From: Pandoraea terrae
GTDB lineage: Bacteria > Pseudomonadota > Gammaproteobacteria > Burkholderiales > Burkholderiaceae
NCBI RefSeq assembly: GCF_902459695.1
Contig: NZ_CABPRZ010000011.1
Span: 1 to 64,000, forward strand
DNA: 64,000 bases
Reading direction: 5' to 3'
A model generated the notes under the pieces. The model had not been told where the DNA came from. It saw nothing but the letters and a program-made list of their open reading frames with translations, and ran no database searches. Below are positions 1 through 11,126 of this stretch, one piece after another; the stretch's first letter is position 1; each line of letters starts with the position of its first letter. The translations under genes were made by a program, and so were the position numbers.

Positions 1-631
1 CCAACACCTCGCCCGTGTGGATTCCGACGCGGATCTGAAGCGCAATGCCTTGGTCCAGACGCACTCGGTCACTATGACGACGCATCGCTTCCTGCATGCG
101 TAAGGCCGCGTATAACGCCCGCAGGGCATGGTCCTCGTGGGCGATGGGCGCGCCGAACAGCGCGAGAATGCCGTCGCCCAGGAACTTGGCGACGTAGCCC
201 TCATAGTGGTGCACGGCCTCCATCATAAGCGTCACGACAGGGTCGATCAGGCGCCGCGCCTCTTCGGGATCCAGGTCCTGGATCAACGCCGTTGAGCCCG
301 CCATATCGGCGAAGAGCGCGGTAATGGTTTTGCGTTCGCCGGCCGTCTCTCCCCTGGCTTCCATGGCCGCCTGCTCCGCCAGGATGCGCTCGGCCAGATG
401 GGGCGGCGTGTAGTGAACAGGGGCCGAAGTGGCAGACTCAGGCGCGGGAAGGGACTCTGAAAGCGACGCTGACGGGGAATCGTTCAGGGGCGCTCCGCAT
501 CCGGAGCAGAACTTTGCGGCAGGGCCGGACGCCTCGCCACAACGCGGGCAGATCCGTGCAAGCCCGGTCCCGCACTGCTCGCAGAACCTGGCTTTCGCGA
601 GATTCTCGAACCCGCAATTTGTGCAGCGCAT
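1..631 (-). CDS. zinc-ribbon class III adenylate/guanylate cyclase, N-terminal part
   Basis: Incomplete: the gene starts at 631 and runs off the left edge, leaving 210 residues. Residues 1-50 hold two CxxC-type zinc ribbons (MRCTNCGF, FCEQCG, ICPRCG, FCSGCG). A nucleotide cyclase catalytic domain follows from about residue 100, with LFADMAGST as the metal-binding segment, KFLGDGILALFGAP, and RVGIHTGEV. Proteins of this architecture usually continue into a large AAA/ATPase and TPR part, which cannot be seen here. The start codon is the first ATG before the ribbon and follows a GGGGG stretch. It is divergent from the kdp operon. Whether it makes a cyclic nucleotide, and which one, cannot be told from this part. 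Confidence 0.85.
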   Translation of the reverse strand, partial: MRCTNCGFENLAKARFCEQCGTGLARICPRCGEASGPAAKFCSGCGAPLNDSPSASLSESLPAPESATSAPVHYTPPHLAERILAEQAAMEARGETAGERKTITALFADMAGSTALIQDLDPEEARRLIDPVVTLMMEAVHHYEGYVAKFLGDGILALFGAPIAHEDHALRALYAALRMQEAMRRHSDRVRLDQGIALQIRVGIHTGEVL

Positions 632-782
632 ATCGCCCCCTTATGGCCATCGCCTGCCTCCGATCATTAGACGCGCCATTAGCTTCGTTAGCAAGACAGG
701 AAGCGCGCGCCTGTGATGAAGCGCACGAAGGGTGTGCCTGTATCGGAATCGGGCGTGCGCGCCATTGCGTGCAGTGCTGACG

Positions 783-799
783 TTTACGCGATTTTTACA
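783..799 (+). promoter_or_regulatory. KdpE-like operator upstream of the kdp operon
   Basis: The 17-base stretch TTTACGCGATTTTTACA matches the E. coli KdpE target as I remember it (TTTATACTTTTTTTACA) at 13 of 17 positions, including the last eight. It lies about 85 bases before the first kdp reading frame, between the divergent cyclase gene and the operon, where a turgor or potassium-response activator would bind. A further TTTATAAAACCTTTAC stretch follows at 813-828. The promoter hexamers themselves are not clear to me. Confidence 0.5.
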
Positions 800-882
800 G
801 CCCCGTTGGAACTTTTATAAAACCTTTACGCGTGAATTGATACGTTACAGGTGGCAAATCCATCTTCAATTACGGGGGTTTT

Positions 883-975
883 ATGGACGCTCTGTACCTG
901 GCGCTGAGTGGCGCCCTGGTCCTGCTCACCTACTTGCTGACCGTAGGCTGCGCGCGCCTGGGAGACAAGCAATGA
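883..975 (+). CDS. 30-residue membrane microprotein heading the kdp operon
   Basis: A short frame (starts MDALYLALSGALVLLTYLL, ends GDKQ) encodes a single hydrophobic helix with one cysteine near its C-terminal end. It starts 10 bases after a GGGGG stretch and its stop overlaps the kdpF start by four bases (ATGA), which suggests translational coupling. KdpF is itself a 29-residue membrane subunit that sits against KdpA, so this would be a second small helix made with the pump. I recall unnamed short frames upstream of kdpF in other bacteria but no named function. The coupling is seen in the sequence; the role is inference. Confidence 0.6.
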   Translation: MDALYLALSGALVLLTYLLTVGCARLGDKQ

Positions 976-1061
976 CCTGGCTCTATCTGACCAGCGGCGC
1001 ACTCGCCGTATTCCTGCTCTGTTACCTGATATACGCCTTGGTCAAGCCGGAGAATTTTTAA
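972..1061 (+). CDS. kdpF: potassium-transporting ATPase subunit F
   Basis: This 29-residue single-helix protein ends in the KPENF tail typical of KdpF. KdpF stabilises the KdpFABC complex in the inner membrane and is not itself catalytic. It starts after GGGAGAC and shares its last base with the kdpA start (TAATG), so kdpA translation is probably coupled to it. Confidence 0.9.
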   Translation: MTWLYLTSGALAVFLLCYLIYALVKPENF

Positions 1062-2869
1062 TGACCTCGAATATTTTGATCCAAGTCGGGCTATACCTGC
1101 TGGCGGTGCTGTTGCTCACCAAGCCGGTCGGCATTTACCTGGCCCGCGTGATGTCCGGCGATACGCCGCTGCTCAACAAGATCGGCGGCCCGGTCGAGCG
1201 ACTCGTCTATCGCCTCGGCGGCGTCGATCCGCATGAGGAAATGGATTGGAAACACTATGCGCTCGCCGTCCTGCTGTTCAGCTTTCTCGGCGTGTTGGCA
1301 GTGTATGCGCTGCAGCGCTGGCAGGTCTGGCTGCCGCTCAATCCGCAGAATTTTCCGGCGGTGACGCCTGATTCGTCGTTCAACACCGGTGTGAGCTTCG
1401 TGACCAACACTAACTGGCAGGGCTATTCGGGCGAAAGCACGATGAGCTACCTGACCCAGATGCTCGGCCTGGCGGTGCAGAACTTCTTCTCGGCAGCGAC
1501 GGGCATCGTCGTGGTGATCGCGCTCATCCGGGGTTTCACGCGCCATACGGCCAAAACGATCGGCAATTTCTGGGTGGACCTGACCCGCTGTTCGCTGTAC
1601 ATCCTGCTGCCGATTTCCCTGGTGCTGGCCGTAGTCTTCATGGGGCAGGGCGTGATTCAGAATTTCGATGGATATCAGGACGTCCACACCATCGAGGCGA
1701 CCACGTTCCAGAACCCAAAGCTCGACGCGCAAGGCAACCCGCTCAAGGATGCGCAGGGCAATCCGGTAACGGAAACGGCGACGACGCAGACGCAGACGTT
1801 GCCGATGGGCCCGGTCGCTTCGCAAGAGGCGATCAAGATGCTGGGCACCAACGGTGGCGGTCTCTTCAACGCCAACTCGGCGCACCCCTACGAGAATCCG
1901 ACGCCGCTGGTCAACTTCCTGCAGATGCTGGCGATCTTCATGATTCCCGCCGGGCTTTGCTACACGTTCGGCTTGATGGTCGGTGACCCGCGCCAGGGCT
2001 GGGCCGTGTTCACCGCGATGGCCATCGTCTTCGTGGTCATGACAAGCGTGACGATCTGGGCCGAGCAGCAGGGCAACCCGCTGCTTACCGCCGCAGGCGC
2101 CGATCAAACGGCCAGCCTCTTGCAATCGGGCGGCAATATGGAGGGCAAGGAAACGCGCTTCGGCATCGTCGCTTCCTCGCTGTTCACCACCATCACGACG
2201 GCGGCGTCCTGCGGCGCTGTCAACACCATGCACGATTCGCTCACACCGATCGGCGGTCTGGCGCCGTTGGTGCTGATTCAATTGGGTGAGGTGATTTTCG
2301 GCGGCGTCGGTTCCGGCCTCTACACCATGCTGATCTACGCGATCATGGCGGTCTTCGTGGCCGGGCTGATGATCGGGCGCACGCCGGAGTACATCGGCAA
2401 GAAGATCGAATCCTACGACATCAAGATGACGGCCGTGATCATCCTGATCACGCCGTTGCTGGTGCTGGCCGGCACGGCCATCGCCGTGCTCGTCGACCCG
2501 GGCCGCGCCGGTATCGCCAACCCTGGCGCGCACGGCTTTTCCGAAATCCTGTACGCGTTCTCGTCGGCAGCCAACAACAATGGCAGCGCGTTCGCCGGAC
2601 TGTCGGCCAATACGCCGTTCTACAACATCATGACTGCGATCGCGATGTGGTTCGGCCGCTTTGGCGTGATCGTGCCGGTGCTGGCCATTGCCGGCTCGCT
2701 GGCCGGCAAAAAGCGGATTCAAGCGGGGTTGGGCACGATGCCCACGCATGGTCCGCTGTTCGTCAGCCTGCTGATCGGCACTGTCCTGCTGATCGGCGCC
2801 CTGACCTATGTGCCGGCGCTTGCGCTGGGGCCGGTGATCGAGCACCTGACGATGATCGGCGTGCATTGA
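1061..2869 (+). CDS. kdpA: potassium-transporting ATPase subunit A (channel-like)
   Basis: At 602 residues it has the family length. KdpA is the channel-like subunit of the high-affinity Kdp pump; it binds and selects K+ in the inner membrane and hands it to KdpB. The sequence shows about ten membrane segments and the repeated glycine-rich selectivity elements, such as NTNWQGYSG near residue 115, [15 protein letters not shown] near 262 and [19 protein letters not shown] near 380. There is a longer soluble loop at about 215-250 rich in Q, T and N. It is followed by kdpB after 29 bases with a GGAG ribosome site. Confidence 0.97.
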   Translation: MTSNILIQVGLYLLAVLLLTKPVGIYLARVMSGDTPLLNKIGGPVERLVYRLGGVDPHEEMDWKHYALAVLLFSFLGVLAVYALQRWQVWLPLNPQNFPAVTPDSSFNTGVSFVTNTNWQGYSGESTMSYLTQMLGLAVQNFFSAATGIVVVIALIRGFTRHTAKTIGNFWVDLTRCSLYILLPISLVLAVVFMGQGVIQNFDGYQDVHTIEATTFQNPKLDAQGNPLKDAQGNPVTETATTQTQTLPMGPVASQEAIKMLGTNGGGLFNANSAHPYENPTPLVNFLQMLAIFMIPAGLCYTFGLMVGDPRQGWAVFTAMAIVFVVMTSVTIWAEQQGNPLLTAAGADQTASLLQSGGNMEGKETRFGIVASSLFTTITTAASCGAVNTMHDSLTPIGGLAPLVLIQLGEVIFGGVGSGLYTMLIYAIMAVFVAGLMIGRTPEYIGKKIESYDIKMTAVIILITPLLVLAGTAIAVLVDPGRAGIANPGAHGFSEILYAFSSAANNNGSAFAGLSANTPFYNIMTAIAMWFGRFGVIVPVLAIAGSLAGKKRIQAGLGTMPTHGPLFVSLLIGTVLLIGALTYVPALALGPVIEHLTMIGVH

Positions 2870-2898
2870 CGCGCGAGGAAATCTTTGGAGAATTCGTA

Positions 2899-4968
2899 AT
2901 GAGCAAAGCCGCAATGCTCTCGATGTTCGACCCCAAGCTGGTGCGTCCGGCCATTTGGGAGTCGTTCAAGAAGCTCGCGCCGCAAACACAGTGGCGCAAT
3001 CCCGTGATGTTCGTTGTGTACATCGGCAGCATCCTGACGACGATTCTGTTGGTCCAGTCTCTCGGCGGTCATGGCGAGGCGCGTCCCGGCTTCATCCTCG
3101 GCATCGCCCTGTGGCTGTGGTTCACGGTGCTGTTCGCCAACTTCGCCGAGGCGCTTGCCGAAGGACGCGGCAAGGCGCAGGCCGCGTCGCTGCGCCAGGC
3201 AAAGCATAACGTGATGGCGAAGAAGCTGGCGGATTCGACCCGCAAGGCCGAAATCCTGATGACCGACAGCGACAGCCTGCGCCGTGGCGACGTTATTCTG
3301 GTCGAATCCGGCGACATGATTCCCGCCGACGGTGAAGTCATCGAAGGCGTCGCGTCGGTTGACGAATCGGCCATTACGGGCGAATCCGCGCCGGTCATCC
3401 GGGAGGCCGGAGGCGATTTCTCGGCGGTGACCGGCGGCACGCGCGTGCTGTCGGACTGGATCGTCGTCCGTGTCATGGCCGATCCGGGCGAGACCTTCCT
3501 CGACCGCATGATCGCCATGGTCGAAGGCGCAAAGCGCCAGAAGACGCCGAACGAAATTGCGCTGACGATCCTGCTGGTCGCGTTGACAATCGTCTTCCTG
3601 TTGGCCACCGTGACCTTGCTGCCGTTCTCGCTGTTCAGCGTGGAAGCGGCCAAGGCCGGCACGCCGGTGACGATCACTACGCTCGTGTCGCTGCTGGTGT
3701 GCCTGATTCCGACTACGATCGCGGGGCTGCTCTCGGCCATCGGCGTGGCCGGCATGAGCCGCATGATGCAGGCCAACGTGATCGCGACCTCCGGCCGCGC
3801 CGTGGAAGCCTCGGGCGACGTCGACGTGCTGCTGCTCGACAAGACCGGCACGATCACGCTCGGTAACCGCCAGGCCTCGGCGTTCATTCCGGCGCCCGGG
3901 GTAAGCGAGCAGGAACTGGCCGATGCGGCGCAACTGGCCTCGCTCGCGGACGAAACGCCGGAAGGGCGCAGCATTGTCGTGCTGGCCAAGCAGAAGTTCA
4001 ATATGCGGCAGCGTGACATTCATTCCCTGGGCGCGATTTTTCAACCGTTCTCCGCGCATACGCGCATGAGCGGCGTCGAGCTCGGCGAGCGCAAGATCTT
4101 CAAGGGCGCCGCCGAAGCGATCCGCAAGCATGTCGAAGCGCTCGGCAAGGTTTTCCCGGCCGAGATCCTGCACGTCGTCGACGACGTTTCGCGCCGCGGC
4201 AGCACGCCGCTTGTGGTCGCCAACAGCGGCAAGCCGCTCGGCGTGATTGAGCTCAAGGACATTGTCAAGGGCGGTATCAAGGAGCGCTTTGCCGAGCTGC
4301 GGCGCATGGGCATCCAGACCGTGATGATCACCGGCGACAACCGTCTGACGGCGGCGGCGATTGCTGCCGAGGCGGGCGTTGATGATTTTCTCGCCGAAGC
4401 AACGCCGGAGGCCAAGCTCGAACTGATCCGCAAGCATCAGGCCCAGGGCAAGCTCGTGGCGATGACCGGTGACGGCACCAACGATGCGCCGGCCCTCGCG
4501 CAAGCCGATGTCGCTGTGGCGATGAACACCGGCACGCAGGCGGCCAAGGAAGCCGGCAACATGGTGGACCTGGATTCGAATCCGACCAAGCTCATCGAAG
4601 TGGTCGAAATCGGCAAGCAGATGTTGATGACCCGCGGTTCGCTGACCACCTTCAGCATCGCTAACGATATCGCCAAGTATTTCGCGATCATTCCGGCCGC
4701 GTTCGCGACCACCTATCCGCAACTGGGTGCGCTCAACGTGATGGGGCTGACCAGCCCGAGTTCGGCGATCCTGTCGGCAGTGATCTTCAATGCGCTGATC
4801 ATCGTGTTCCTGATTCCGTTGGCGCTCAAGGGTGTGAAATACCGGCCAGTCGGTGCGGCCGCCCTGCTGCGCCGCAATCTGCTGATCTACGGCCTGGGCG
4901 GCATCCTGTTGCCGTTCATCGGGATCAAACTGATCGACGTCATCCTCACCGTCGCCGGTCTGGTCTGA
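2899..4968 (+). CDS. kdpB: potassium-transporting ATPase subunit B (P-type ATPase)
   Basis: At 689 residues this is the catalytic P-type ATPase of Kdp. Visible signatures are the actuator TGES motif (ITGESAPV), the phosphorylation site [13 protein letters not shown] with the aspartate at about residue 314, the nucleotide-binding KGA region ([12 protein letters not shown]), and the hinge [20 protein letters not shown] hydrolysis here drives K+ import through KdpA. The start at 2899 was chosen over a longer frame overlapping kdpA because it gives the conserved [11 protein letters not shown] beginning and follows TTTGGAGAATTC. Confidence 0.98.
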   Translation: MSKAAMLSMFDPKLVRPAIWESFKKLAPQTQWRNPVMFVVYIGSILTTILLVQSLGGHGEARPGFILGIALWLWFTVLFANFAEALAEGRGKAQAASLRQAKHNVMAKKLADSTRKAEILMTDSDSLRRGDVILVESGDMIPADGEVIEGVASVDESAITGESAPVIREAGGDFSAVTGGTRVLSDWIVVRVMADPGETFLDRMIAMVEGAKRQKTPNEIALTILLVALTIVFLLATVTLLPFSLFSVEAAKAGTPVTITTLVSLLVCLIPTTIAGLLSAIGVAGMSRMMQANVIATSGRAVEASGDVDVLLLDKTGTITLGNRQASAFIPAPGVSEQELADAAQLASLADETPEGRSIVVLAKQKFNMRQRDIHSLGAIFQPFSAHTRMSGVELGERKIFKGAAEAIRKHVEALGKVFPAEILHVVDDVSRRGSTPLVVANSGKPLGVIELKDIVKGGIKERFAELRRMGIQTVMITGDNRLTAAAIAAEAGVDDFLAEATPEAKLELIRKHQAQGKLVAMTGDGTNDAPALAQADVAVAMNTGTQAAKEAGNMVDLDSNPTKLIEVVEIGKQMLMTRGSLTTFSIANDIAKYFAIIPAAFATTYPQLGALNVMGLTSPSSAILSAVIFNALIIVFLIPLALKGVKYRPVGAAALLRRNLLIYGLGGILLPFIGIKLIDVILTVAGLV

Positions 4969-4980
4969 GAGGTATCCGAA

Positions 4981-5577
4981 ATGACAAAACTGCTTCGCCC
5001 CGCCATCGCCACCTTCCTTGTCCTGAGCCTTGTGACCGGCGTGGCCTACCCGCTTCTCACCACCGGCATCGGCAGGTGGGTCTTCCCCAACCAGGTCGCC
5101 GGCAGCCTGATCGAGCACGATGGCAAGCTCGTTGGCTCGGCGCTGATCGGCCAGAACTTCAGCGACGTCAAGTATTTCTGGGGCCGGCCTTCAGCGACGA
5201 CACCGAATCCCAATAACGCGATGAGTTCGGGCGGTTCGAACCTCGGGCCGCTCAACCCGGCGCTCACCGACGCGGTGAAAGCCCGCGTCGCGGCGCTCAA
5301 GCAGGCCGACCCCGACAACCCGGCGCCCGTGCCCGTCGACCTGGTGACGGCATCGGCCAGCGGGCTGGACCCGGACATCAGCCCGGCTGCGGCGCAGTTC
5401 CAGGTGGGCCGTGTCGCCCGCGCCCGCCATTTGCCGGTCGATCAGGTTAGCGCCCTGGTAGCGTCCCACACGGAAGGGCGCCAGTTCGGCGTGCTCGGTG
5501 AGCCGCGGGTCAATGTGTTGCGACTCAACCTGGCGCTCGACGCGCTCGGCGCCAAGGCCGCCGGAAGCGGGCAATGA
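4981..5577 (+). CDS. kdpC: potassium-transporting ATPase subunit C
   Basis: This 198-residue protein has one N-terminal membrane helix (about residues 7-28) and a periplasmic domain, as in KdpC, the subunit that assists ATP affinity and complex assembly. Family motifs include GSALIGQNF and YFWGRPSAT, with the conserved [11 protein letters not shown] and [13 protein letters not shown] segments following. It starts 12 bases after kdpB with GAGAGGTATCC before the ATG, and its stop overlaps the kdpD start by four bases. Confidence 0.97.
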   Translation: MTKLLRPAIATFLVLSLVTGVAYPLLTTGIGRWVFPNQVAGSLIEHDGKLVGSALIGQNFSDVKYFWGRPSATTPNPNNAMSSGGSNLGPLNPALTDAVKARVAALKQADPDNPAPVPVDLVTASASGLDPDISPAAAQFQVGRVARARHLPVDQVSALVASHTEGRQFGVLGEPRVNVLRLNLALDALGAKAAGSGQ

Positions 5578-8330
5578 TGCCAGTGGACGACACGCGTCCC
5601 GACCCGGACGAACTGCTCGAGAAATTGCAGAAGGATGCCGAGAAGGAACGTCGCGGCCGCCTGAAGATTTTCTTTGGCGGCTGCGCCGGGGTCGGCAAGA
5701 CCTTCGCCATGCTAGCGGCAGGGAGCGCCATGCGCGCCCAGGGCGTCGACGTGGTGGTCGGCATTGTCGAAACCCACGGCAGGCGGGAAACCGAGGCGCA
5801 ACTCGCGGCGCTCGAGGTGCTGCCGCGCCGGCTGATCGAATATCGGGGGCGTCAGCTTGGCGAATTTGACCTCGACGGCGCACTTGCCAGGAAACCCAGC
5901 CTGGTCCTCGTCGACGAGTTGGCGCATTCAAACGTGCCGGGCTCGCGTCACGCCAAGCGGTGGCAGGACGTCGAGGAACTGCGGACCGCGGGGATCGACG
6001 TGTTCACCACGCTCAACGTCCAGCATCTTGAGAGCCTGAACGATGTGGTCGGACAGATCACCGGGATCCGCGTCCGGGAAACGTTACCCGACCACGTGTT
6101 CGAGCAGGCTGACGAAGTCACGCTGGTCGACCTGCCGCCGGATGAACTGCTGCAGCGTCTCAAGGAGGGCAAGGTCTACATTCCGCAGCAGGCGGAACGG
6201 GCCGGCAAGAACTTCTTCCGCAAAGGCAACCTGATCGCATTGCGCGAACTGGCATTGCGGCGCACGGCTGACCGCGTCGACGCGCAAATGCGCGAGTACC
6301 GAGCCGACCAGGCCATCCATCACGTGTGGGAGGCCAAGGACCGGCTATTGGTCTGCATCGGGCCGGACCCCGAAGGCGACCGTCTGGTTCGGGTGTCGGC
6401 GCGCCTGGCGGCCAGCCTGAAGGCTGACCTACTGGCTGTATACGTTGAAACGCCGGCATTGCAGAAGCTCTCGGACGCGCAGCGCGAGGCGATCCTCAAG
6501 ACGCTGCGCCTGGCGCAGGAGATGGGGGCAGAGACGACGACCTTGAGCGGAACGCAGGTCGCCAGGGTGCTGCTCAGCTATGCGCGCAGCCGTAATGTGT
6601 CGAAGCTGGTGATCGGCAAGTCGAGGCGTTCGTTCTTGAGCCGGCTGACCAGGCGCTCGGTCGCCGATGACCTGACTGTGCACGCCGAGGACGTCGACGT
6701 TTACGTGGTCGGGCGCGGCCTTGGGGACAGCGCGAAATTGCCCCGGCGTGCCACCGGTGCTTCGATGGTCAGCCTCGAGTTCGAGACCGTGCCGCCAAGC
6801 AAGTCGAGACGCTACCTGTGGGCGGCAGCCTCCAGCGCGATCACCACCGCCATCGCAGCTTACCTGGTTCGGCATTTCGACCTGTCGAACGTCATCATGC
6901 TGTACCTGCTTGGGGTGGTCGTCGTGTCGGTCAGGTATGGCCGGGGGCCGGGGATACTGGCATCGTTTCTGGGCGTGGCCGCTTTCGATTTCTTTTTCGT
7001 CCCGCCGAGAATGTCCTTCACTGTGTCGGACACCCAGTATCTGTTCACGTTTGTGGTGATGCTGGTGGTTTCGCTGGTGATTGGCAACCTGACCTCCGGC
7101 CTGCGTTACCAGGCGCGTATCGCGACCTATCGTGAGCGCCGCACGAGCGCGCTTTACGATCTGGGCAAGGAGCTTGCCGCGGCGCTCATGGCGCCGCAGA
7201 TCGTCGAGATCAGCACGCGCTATCTTTCGGGCGTGTTTCAGAGCAAGGTGGCGATGCTGTTGCCCGATAGCCATGAGCATGTACAGCCGCTCGCGGCCGG
7301 CGACGCTGGGCCAGATACGGCCTTGGCGCCAGTGGCGATCGACACGAGCGTCGCGCAATGGGTCTACGACCATCAGGAGAAAGCTGGCCTGGGTACCAAT
7401 ACCTTGCCTGCGGGGCAGGTGCTGTATCTGCCGCTCAAGGCGCCGATGCGCACGCGAGGTGTGCTGGCGATCCGGCCCGACCATCCCGACACGCTCATGC
7501 TCCCGGAGCAGCAGCGACTGCTGGACACGTTCTCGTCGCAGATCGGCTTGGCGCTCGAGCGTGTGCATTACGTTGAGGTTGCACAGGATGCGTTACTTAC
7601 GATGGAATCGGAGCGGCTGCGCAATTCACTGCTAAGTGCGATTTCGCACGATTTGCGCACACCGCTGACCGCCATTATCGGCGTGGCGAGCACGCTCAAG
7701 GAACAGATCCTTGACCGAAAGACGCAGCTGGATCTGATCGATATGGTGTACGACGACGCCTTCAGGATGAATAGCCTGGTGACGAATCTGCTCGACATGG
7801 CCAAGCTGCAGTCCGGCGAGGTGCAACTGAACCGGCAATGGCAGTCGCTCGAAGAGGTGACGGGATCGGCGTTGCGCGGCGTCCACCGATCGCTCGCTGG
7901 ACATCATGTTGAAGTCGGGTTGCCGCCGGACCTGCCGCTACTTCGGTTCGATGCGACTTTGATCGAGCGCGTGCTGAGCAATCTTCTCGATAACGCATGC
8001 AAGTACACACCTGCTGGAACGCGCATCCACGTCTTTGCCGAGCAACAAGACGGTGAAGTATGGGTGTCGGTGCGCGATGACGGCCCGGGCCTTCCGCCCG
8101 GCATGGAAGCCCAGATTTTCGAGAAATTCACTCGCGGCGAGCAGGAGTCAGCCAAAGCGGGTGTGGGGCTGGGCCTGGCGATTTGCCGCGCGATCGTCGA
8201 GGCGCATCGAGGCAGGATCTGGGCACGGAATCTGCCCGAGGGTGGGGCGCTCTTTACATTCTCGCTGCCGGCGGGTGCCCCGCCACCTTTACTGGACGCC
8301 GAGTCCGGACTGTCCGAACACGAAGGGTAG
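5574..8330 (+). CDS. kdpD: KdpD sensor histidine kinase
   Basis: This 918-residue sensor kinase carries an N-terminal KdpD domain with the Walker-like [16 protein letters not shown] near residue 35, a universal-stress-like region, four closely spaced membrane helices around residues 410-510, a GAF-like region, a HisKA domain with phospho-acceptor H692 in [14 protein letters not shown], and a HATPase domain ([11 protein letters not shown], then [12 protein letters not shown]). It normally phosphorylates KdpE when K+ is low or osmolarity is high. It overlaps kdpC by ATGA. No receiver-domain gene follows, so the cognate regulator must be elsewhere or lost. Confidence 0.97.
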   Translation: MMPVDDTRPDPDELLEKLQKDAEKERRGRLKIFFGGCAGVGKTFAMLAAGSAMRAQGVDVVVGIVETHGRRETEAQLAALEVLPRRLIEYRGRQLGEFDLDGALARKPSLVLVDELAHSNVPGSRHAKRWQDVEELRTAGIDVFTTLNVQHLESLNDVVGQITGIRVRETLPDHVFEQADEVTLVDLPPDELLQRLKEGKVYIPQQAERAGKNFFRKGNLIALRELALRRTADRVDAQMREYRADQAIHHVWEAKDRLLVCIGPDPEGDRLVRVSARLAASLKADLLAVYVETPALQKLSDAQREAILKTLRLAQEMGAETTTLSGTQVARVLLSYARSRNVSKLVIGKSRRSFLSRLTRRSVADDLTVHAEDVDVYVVGRGLGDSAKLPRRATGASMVSLEFETVPPSKSRRYLWAAASSAITTAIAAYLVRHFDLSNVIMLYLLGVVVVSVRYGRGPGILASFLGVAAFDFFFVPPRMSFTVSDTQYLFTFVVMLVVSLVIGNLTSGLRYQARIATYRERRTSALYDLGKELAAALMAPQIVEISTRYLSGVFQSKVAMLLPDSHEHVQPLAAGDAGPDTALAPVAIDTSVAQWVYDHQEKAGLGTNTLPAGQVLYLPLKAPMRTRGVLAIRPDHPDTLMLPEQQRLLDTFSSQIGLALERVHYVEVAQDALLTMESERLRNSLLSAISHDLRTPLTAIIGVASTLKEQILDRKTQLDLIDMVYDDAFRMNSLVTNLLDMAKLQSGEVQLNRQWQSLEEVTGSALRGVHRSLAGHHVEVGLPPDLPLLRFDATLIERVLSNLLDNACKYTPAGTRIHVFAEQQDGEVWVSVRDDGPGLPPGMEAQIFEKFTRGEQESAKAGVGLGLAICRAIVEAHRGRIWARNLPEGGALFTFSLPAGAPPPLLDAESGLSEHEG

Positions 8331-8424
8331 GCCACCATGCCAGACGAAACCGAAAGCAGCCACCCTCTCCGGATCTACACCCATGACTATGGTAGCGTGG
8401 CGATTTTTTTCCCGTCCATTACCC

Positions 8425-8649
8425 ATGACCCCCTTCGACGCCGCCGCACTGATGCGGCTGGTCACCACCCCCATGCCATTTGGGAAGCACAAGGGCACCG
8501 TGATCGCGGATTTGCCCGGAAATTATCTCAATTGGTTCGCTCGCGAGGGCTATCCACCCGGTGAAATTGGTGGCCTGCTCGCGCTCATGCACGAACTTGA
8601 CCATAACGGGCTATCTCATTTGCTCAAGCCGCTGCGCGGCCAAACATAG
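8425..8649 (+). CDS. small DUF3820-type protein
   Basis: This 74-residue soluble protein starts MTPFDAAALMRLVTTPMPFGKHKG and contains the PFGKHKGTVIADLPGNYLNWF core and WFAREGYPPGEIG that I associate with the DUF3820 family, often called putative quorum-sensing-regulated factors. No biochemical role is known to me. It sits where kdpE would be expected. The first ATG of this frame is used; no strong ribosome site is visible before it. Its 94-base leader contains an ATG at 8337 followed by about 13 plausible codons. Confidence 0.75.
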   Translation: MTPFDAAALMRLVTTPMPFGKHKGTVIADLPGNYLNWFAREGYPPGEIGGLLALMHELDHNGLSHLLKPLRGQT

Positions 8650-9088
8650 CACCGCATCCGACACCACCGCTTTCGAGGATTTTGGGCAGTTCCGGGGAAC
8701 ATCGGTCGACTTCAGACGGCGGAGCACCTCGATCCGAACGCCGCACATTTGTTAGTTCTTTCGGACGATTGCCCGTGTTTTTCGGTTGCGTACGCTTCTG
8801 AAATCAGCGGGCCGTCATGCGACGGGCGAAGCATAGGGGGAGAGGTCGTGTCAGGAATCGGTGAACGACAGAAAAAGGAATAAACAGCGCCCTCGTTACT
8901 ACTTTTAGAATTATGCGGCGTTTCCGGCTTTTTCCGCGTGCTTCCCTATACTTCGATAAGCACAGGGAAGAAGCCATCCTCTGACAATGCAACCAGCGTG
9001 CGGCCGTCTTGCGGGACGATCTGTGCCTTGGCGGGCAACGGCCGATGCTACGGCCTCCCCCCACCAAGGGCGCGCAAGGGGAGGAACC
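8650..9088. other. gene-free stretch upstream of kup
   Basis: About 440 bases with no convincing gene. A possible -10 element TATACT lies at 8947-8952, about 140 bases before kup, giving kup a long leader. A longer in-frame extension of kup back to 8987 exists but lacks a ribosome site. I see no tRNA, recognised riboswitch or clear terminator for the gene at 8425-8649. Confidence 0.4.
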
Positions 9089-11017
9089 ATGGGACGCTCT
9101 GCATCGGCCGCATCCGACGACAATCACGTCGGTCAATCCGGGCCGCACCGGCCGGCAGTATGGGGCCTCGCGCTCGCCGCGCTGGGCATTGTCTACGGTG
9201 ACATCGGCACCAGCCCACTGTATACCCTGAAGACCGTCTTCGACCCCGGCAATGGCCTGCCGCTCAATGCCTACAACGTGATCGGCATCGTCTCGTTGAT
9301 TTTTTGGTCGCTGACGATCGTCGTCTCGCTCAAATACGTGGCGCTCATCATGCGCGCGAACAACCATGGCGAGGGCGGCATCATGGCGCTGCTTTCGCTT
9401 GCCGCGTCGTCGGTTGCGACCCGTCCACGATTGCGCCACGCGCTGCTCGCCGCCGGCGTGATGGGCGCGGCGCTGTTCTACGGCGACGGCGTGATTACGC
9501 CGGCGATCTCGGTGCTGAGCGCGGTCGAGGGGCTCGAAGTCGCGACACCGGCACTGAAGCCCTATGTCATTCCCGTGACGCTTCTCGCGCTGATCGTGCT
9601 GTTCGCCATGCAGAAGCGCGGCACGGCAGGCATCGGCGCGGTATTCGGGCCGATCATGGTGATCTGGTTCGTGATTCTGGCCGGCGCGGGCCTCGTCAAT
9701 ATTCTCGACGCGCCGCGCATCCTGGCGGCGCTCGATCCGTTCGCCGGGCTCGCGTTCTGCCTGCATCACCGCTGGCTCGCGTTTGTTGCCCTGGGGGCGG
9801 TGGTGCTCTCGCTGACTGGCGCCGAGGCGCTCTATGCGGACATGGGGCATTTCGGCAAGCGCCCGATCCGGCTCACGTGGTTCGGGCTTGTCTTTCCCGC
9901 GCTCGCGGTGAACTATCTTGGCCAGGGCGCGTTGCTGCTCGCCGATCCTTCCGCGCTGGACAATCCGTTTTACCGCCTGTTTCCGCAATGGACGTTGTAT
10001 CCGATGGTCGTGCTGTCGACGATCGCCACGGTGATCGCGTCGCAGGCCGTGATTTCGGGGACCTACTCCATGACCAAGCAGGCGATGCAGTTGAGCTTCC
10101 TGCCGCGCATGAACGTCGTCTACACATCCGAAAAGGAAATCGGCCAGATCTATGTGCCGGGCATCAACTGGATGCTGCTTGCCGCGGTCGTCGCTGCGGT
10201 GATCGGCTTCGGCTCGTCGACCGCACTGGGATCGGCCTACGGCATCGCCGTCACCGGCACGATGCTGATCACCACCCTGCTCACGTTCTTCGTTGTGCGC
10301 TATGCGTGGCACTACAACTGGTTCCTGTGCGTGTTCGCCACTGGTTTCTTTTTCATCATCGATGCGACGTTTTTCTCGGCCAACCTGCTGAAAATCGCCG
10401 ATGGCGGCTGGTTCCCGCTCGTCATCGGTCTCATTCTGTTTACGATCATGTCGACGTGGGGACGCGGCTGGGAAATGATGCGTCACGAAGCGCAGGTGCG
10501 CGCCGGCACGACGCCGCTCAAGCCATTTCTGAAATCGCTGCTGGCGAGCTCGCTTGTCCGTGTGAGTGGCACGGCGATCTTCATGTCGCCCGATCCTAAT
10601 GGTGTGCCGCATGCCCTGCTGAACAATCTCGACCATAACCACGTGCTGCATCAGCGCGTATTGTTCTTGACGGTGACGACCTGCGAGGTGCCGTGGGTTC
10701 CCGCAAGCGAGCGCGTAGCGGTGCAGGCGCTGGGACAAAACTGCTATCAGGTCACGGTGACCTATGGCTTCAAGGACGAGGTCAATCTGCCGCGCGCGCT
10801 GGAAGCTTGCAAGCCATACGGCCTCGTATTCGAGCCGCGCGCGACGTCCTACTTCATGAGTCGTGCAACAGTGGTGCCGACGCCAGGCAGCAAGCGAATG
10901 GCGCTATGGCGCGAAAAACTGTTCGCCGTGATGTTGCACAACGTCGGCAACGTCGCCGCGTATCTGAAACTGCCGGCTAACCGGGTCATCGAACTCGGAG
11001 CCAGGGTGGAGATTTGA
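9089..11017 (+). CDS. kup: Kup low-affinity potassium uptake protein
   Basis: Kup-family K+/H+ symporters bring in bulk potassium when Kdp is off. The protein has about twelve membrane segments, the family signature GIVYGDIGTSPLYTLK near the N-terminus, YGDGVITPAISVLSAVEG, the GAEALYADMGHFG loop, and a soluble C-terminal domain of about 170 residues ending VIELGARVEI. With the start at 9089 it has 642 residues; AAGGGGAGGAACC lies directly before this ATG, better than the start 102 bases upstream. With kdpFABCD it forms a potassium-uptake neighbourhood but appears to be transcribed on its own. Confidence 0.95.
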   Translation: MGRSASAASDDNHVGQSGPHRPAVWGLALAALGIVYGDIGTSPLYTLKTVFDPGNGLPLNAYNVIGIVSLIFWSLTIVVSLKYVALIMRANNHGEGGIMALLSLAASSVATRPRLRHALLAAGVMGAALFYGDGVITPAISVLSAVEGLEVATPALKPYVIPVTLLALIVLFAMQKRGTAGIGAVFGPIMVIWFVILAGAGLVNILDAPRILAALDPFAGLAFCLHHRWLAFVALGAVVLSLTGAEALYADMGHFGKRPIRLTWFGLVFPALAVNYLGQGALLLADPSALDNPFYRLFPQWTLYPMVVLSTIATVIASQAVISGTYSMTKQAMQLSFLPRMNVVYTSEKEIGQIYVPGINWMLLAAVVAAVIGFGSSTALGSAYGIAVTGTMLITTLLTFFVVRYAWHYNWFLCVFATGFFFIIDATFFSANLLKIADGGWFPLVIGLILFTIMSTWGRGWEMMRHEAQVRAGTTPLKPFLKSLLASSLVRVSGTAIFMSPDPNGVPHALLNNLDHNHVLHQRVLFLTVTTCEVPWVPASERVAVQALGQNCYQVTVTYGFKDEVNLPRALEACKPYGLVFEPRATSYFMSRATVVPTPGSKRMALWREKLFAVMLHNVGNVAAYLKLPANRVIELGARVEI

Positions 11018-11126
11018 TTTCGGCACCTACGATGAAACGGCGTCTTCGGGGCCAAGGCTGAGGAATCGCACACGTCAAGCGACTACCGGCGACATATTTG
11101 CTTTTCCGGGGGACCGGAGAAAAGAG

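Noticed and set aside
2806-5118. A 770-codon minus-strand frame opposite kdpB/kdpC, and a 607-codon one opposite kdpA (1091-2914)
   Set aside because: Mirror images of real genes with Arg/His/Asp-rich, domain-less translations.
8804-10738. A 644-codon minus-strand frame opposite kup
   Set aside because: Antisense shadow; low-complexity His/Arg-rich translation.
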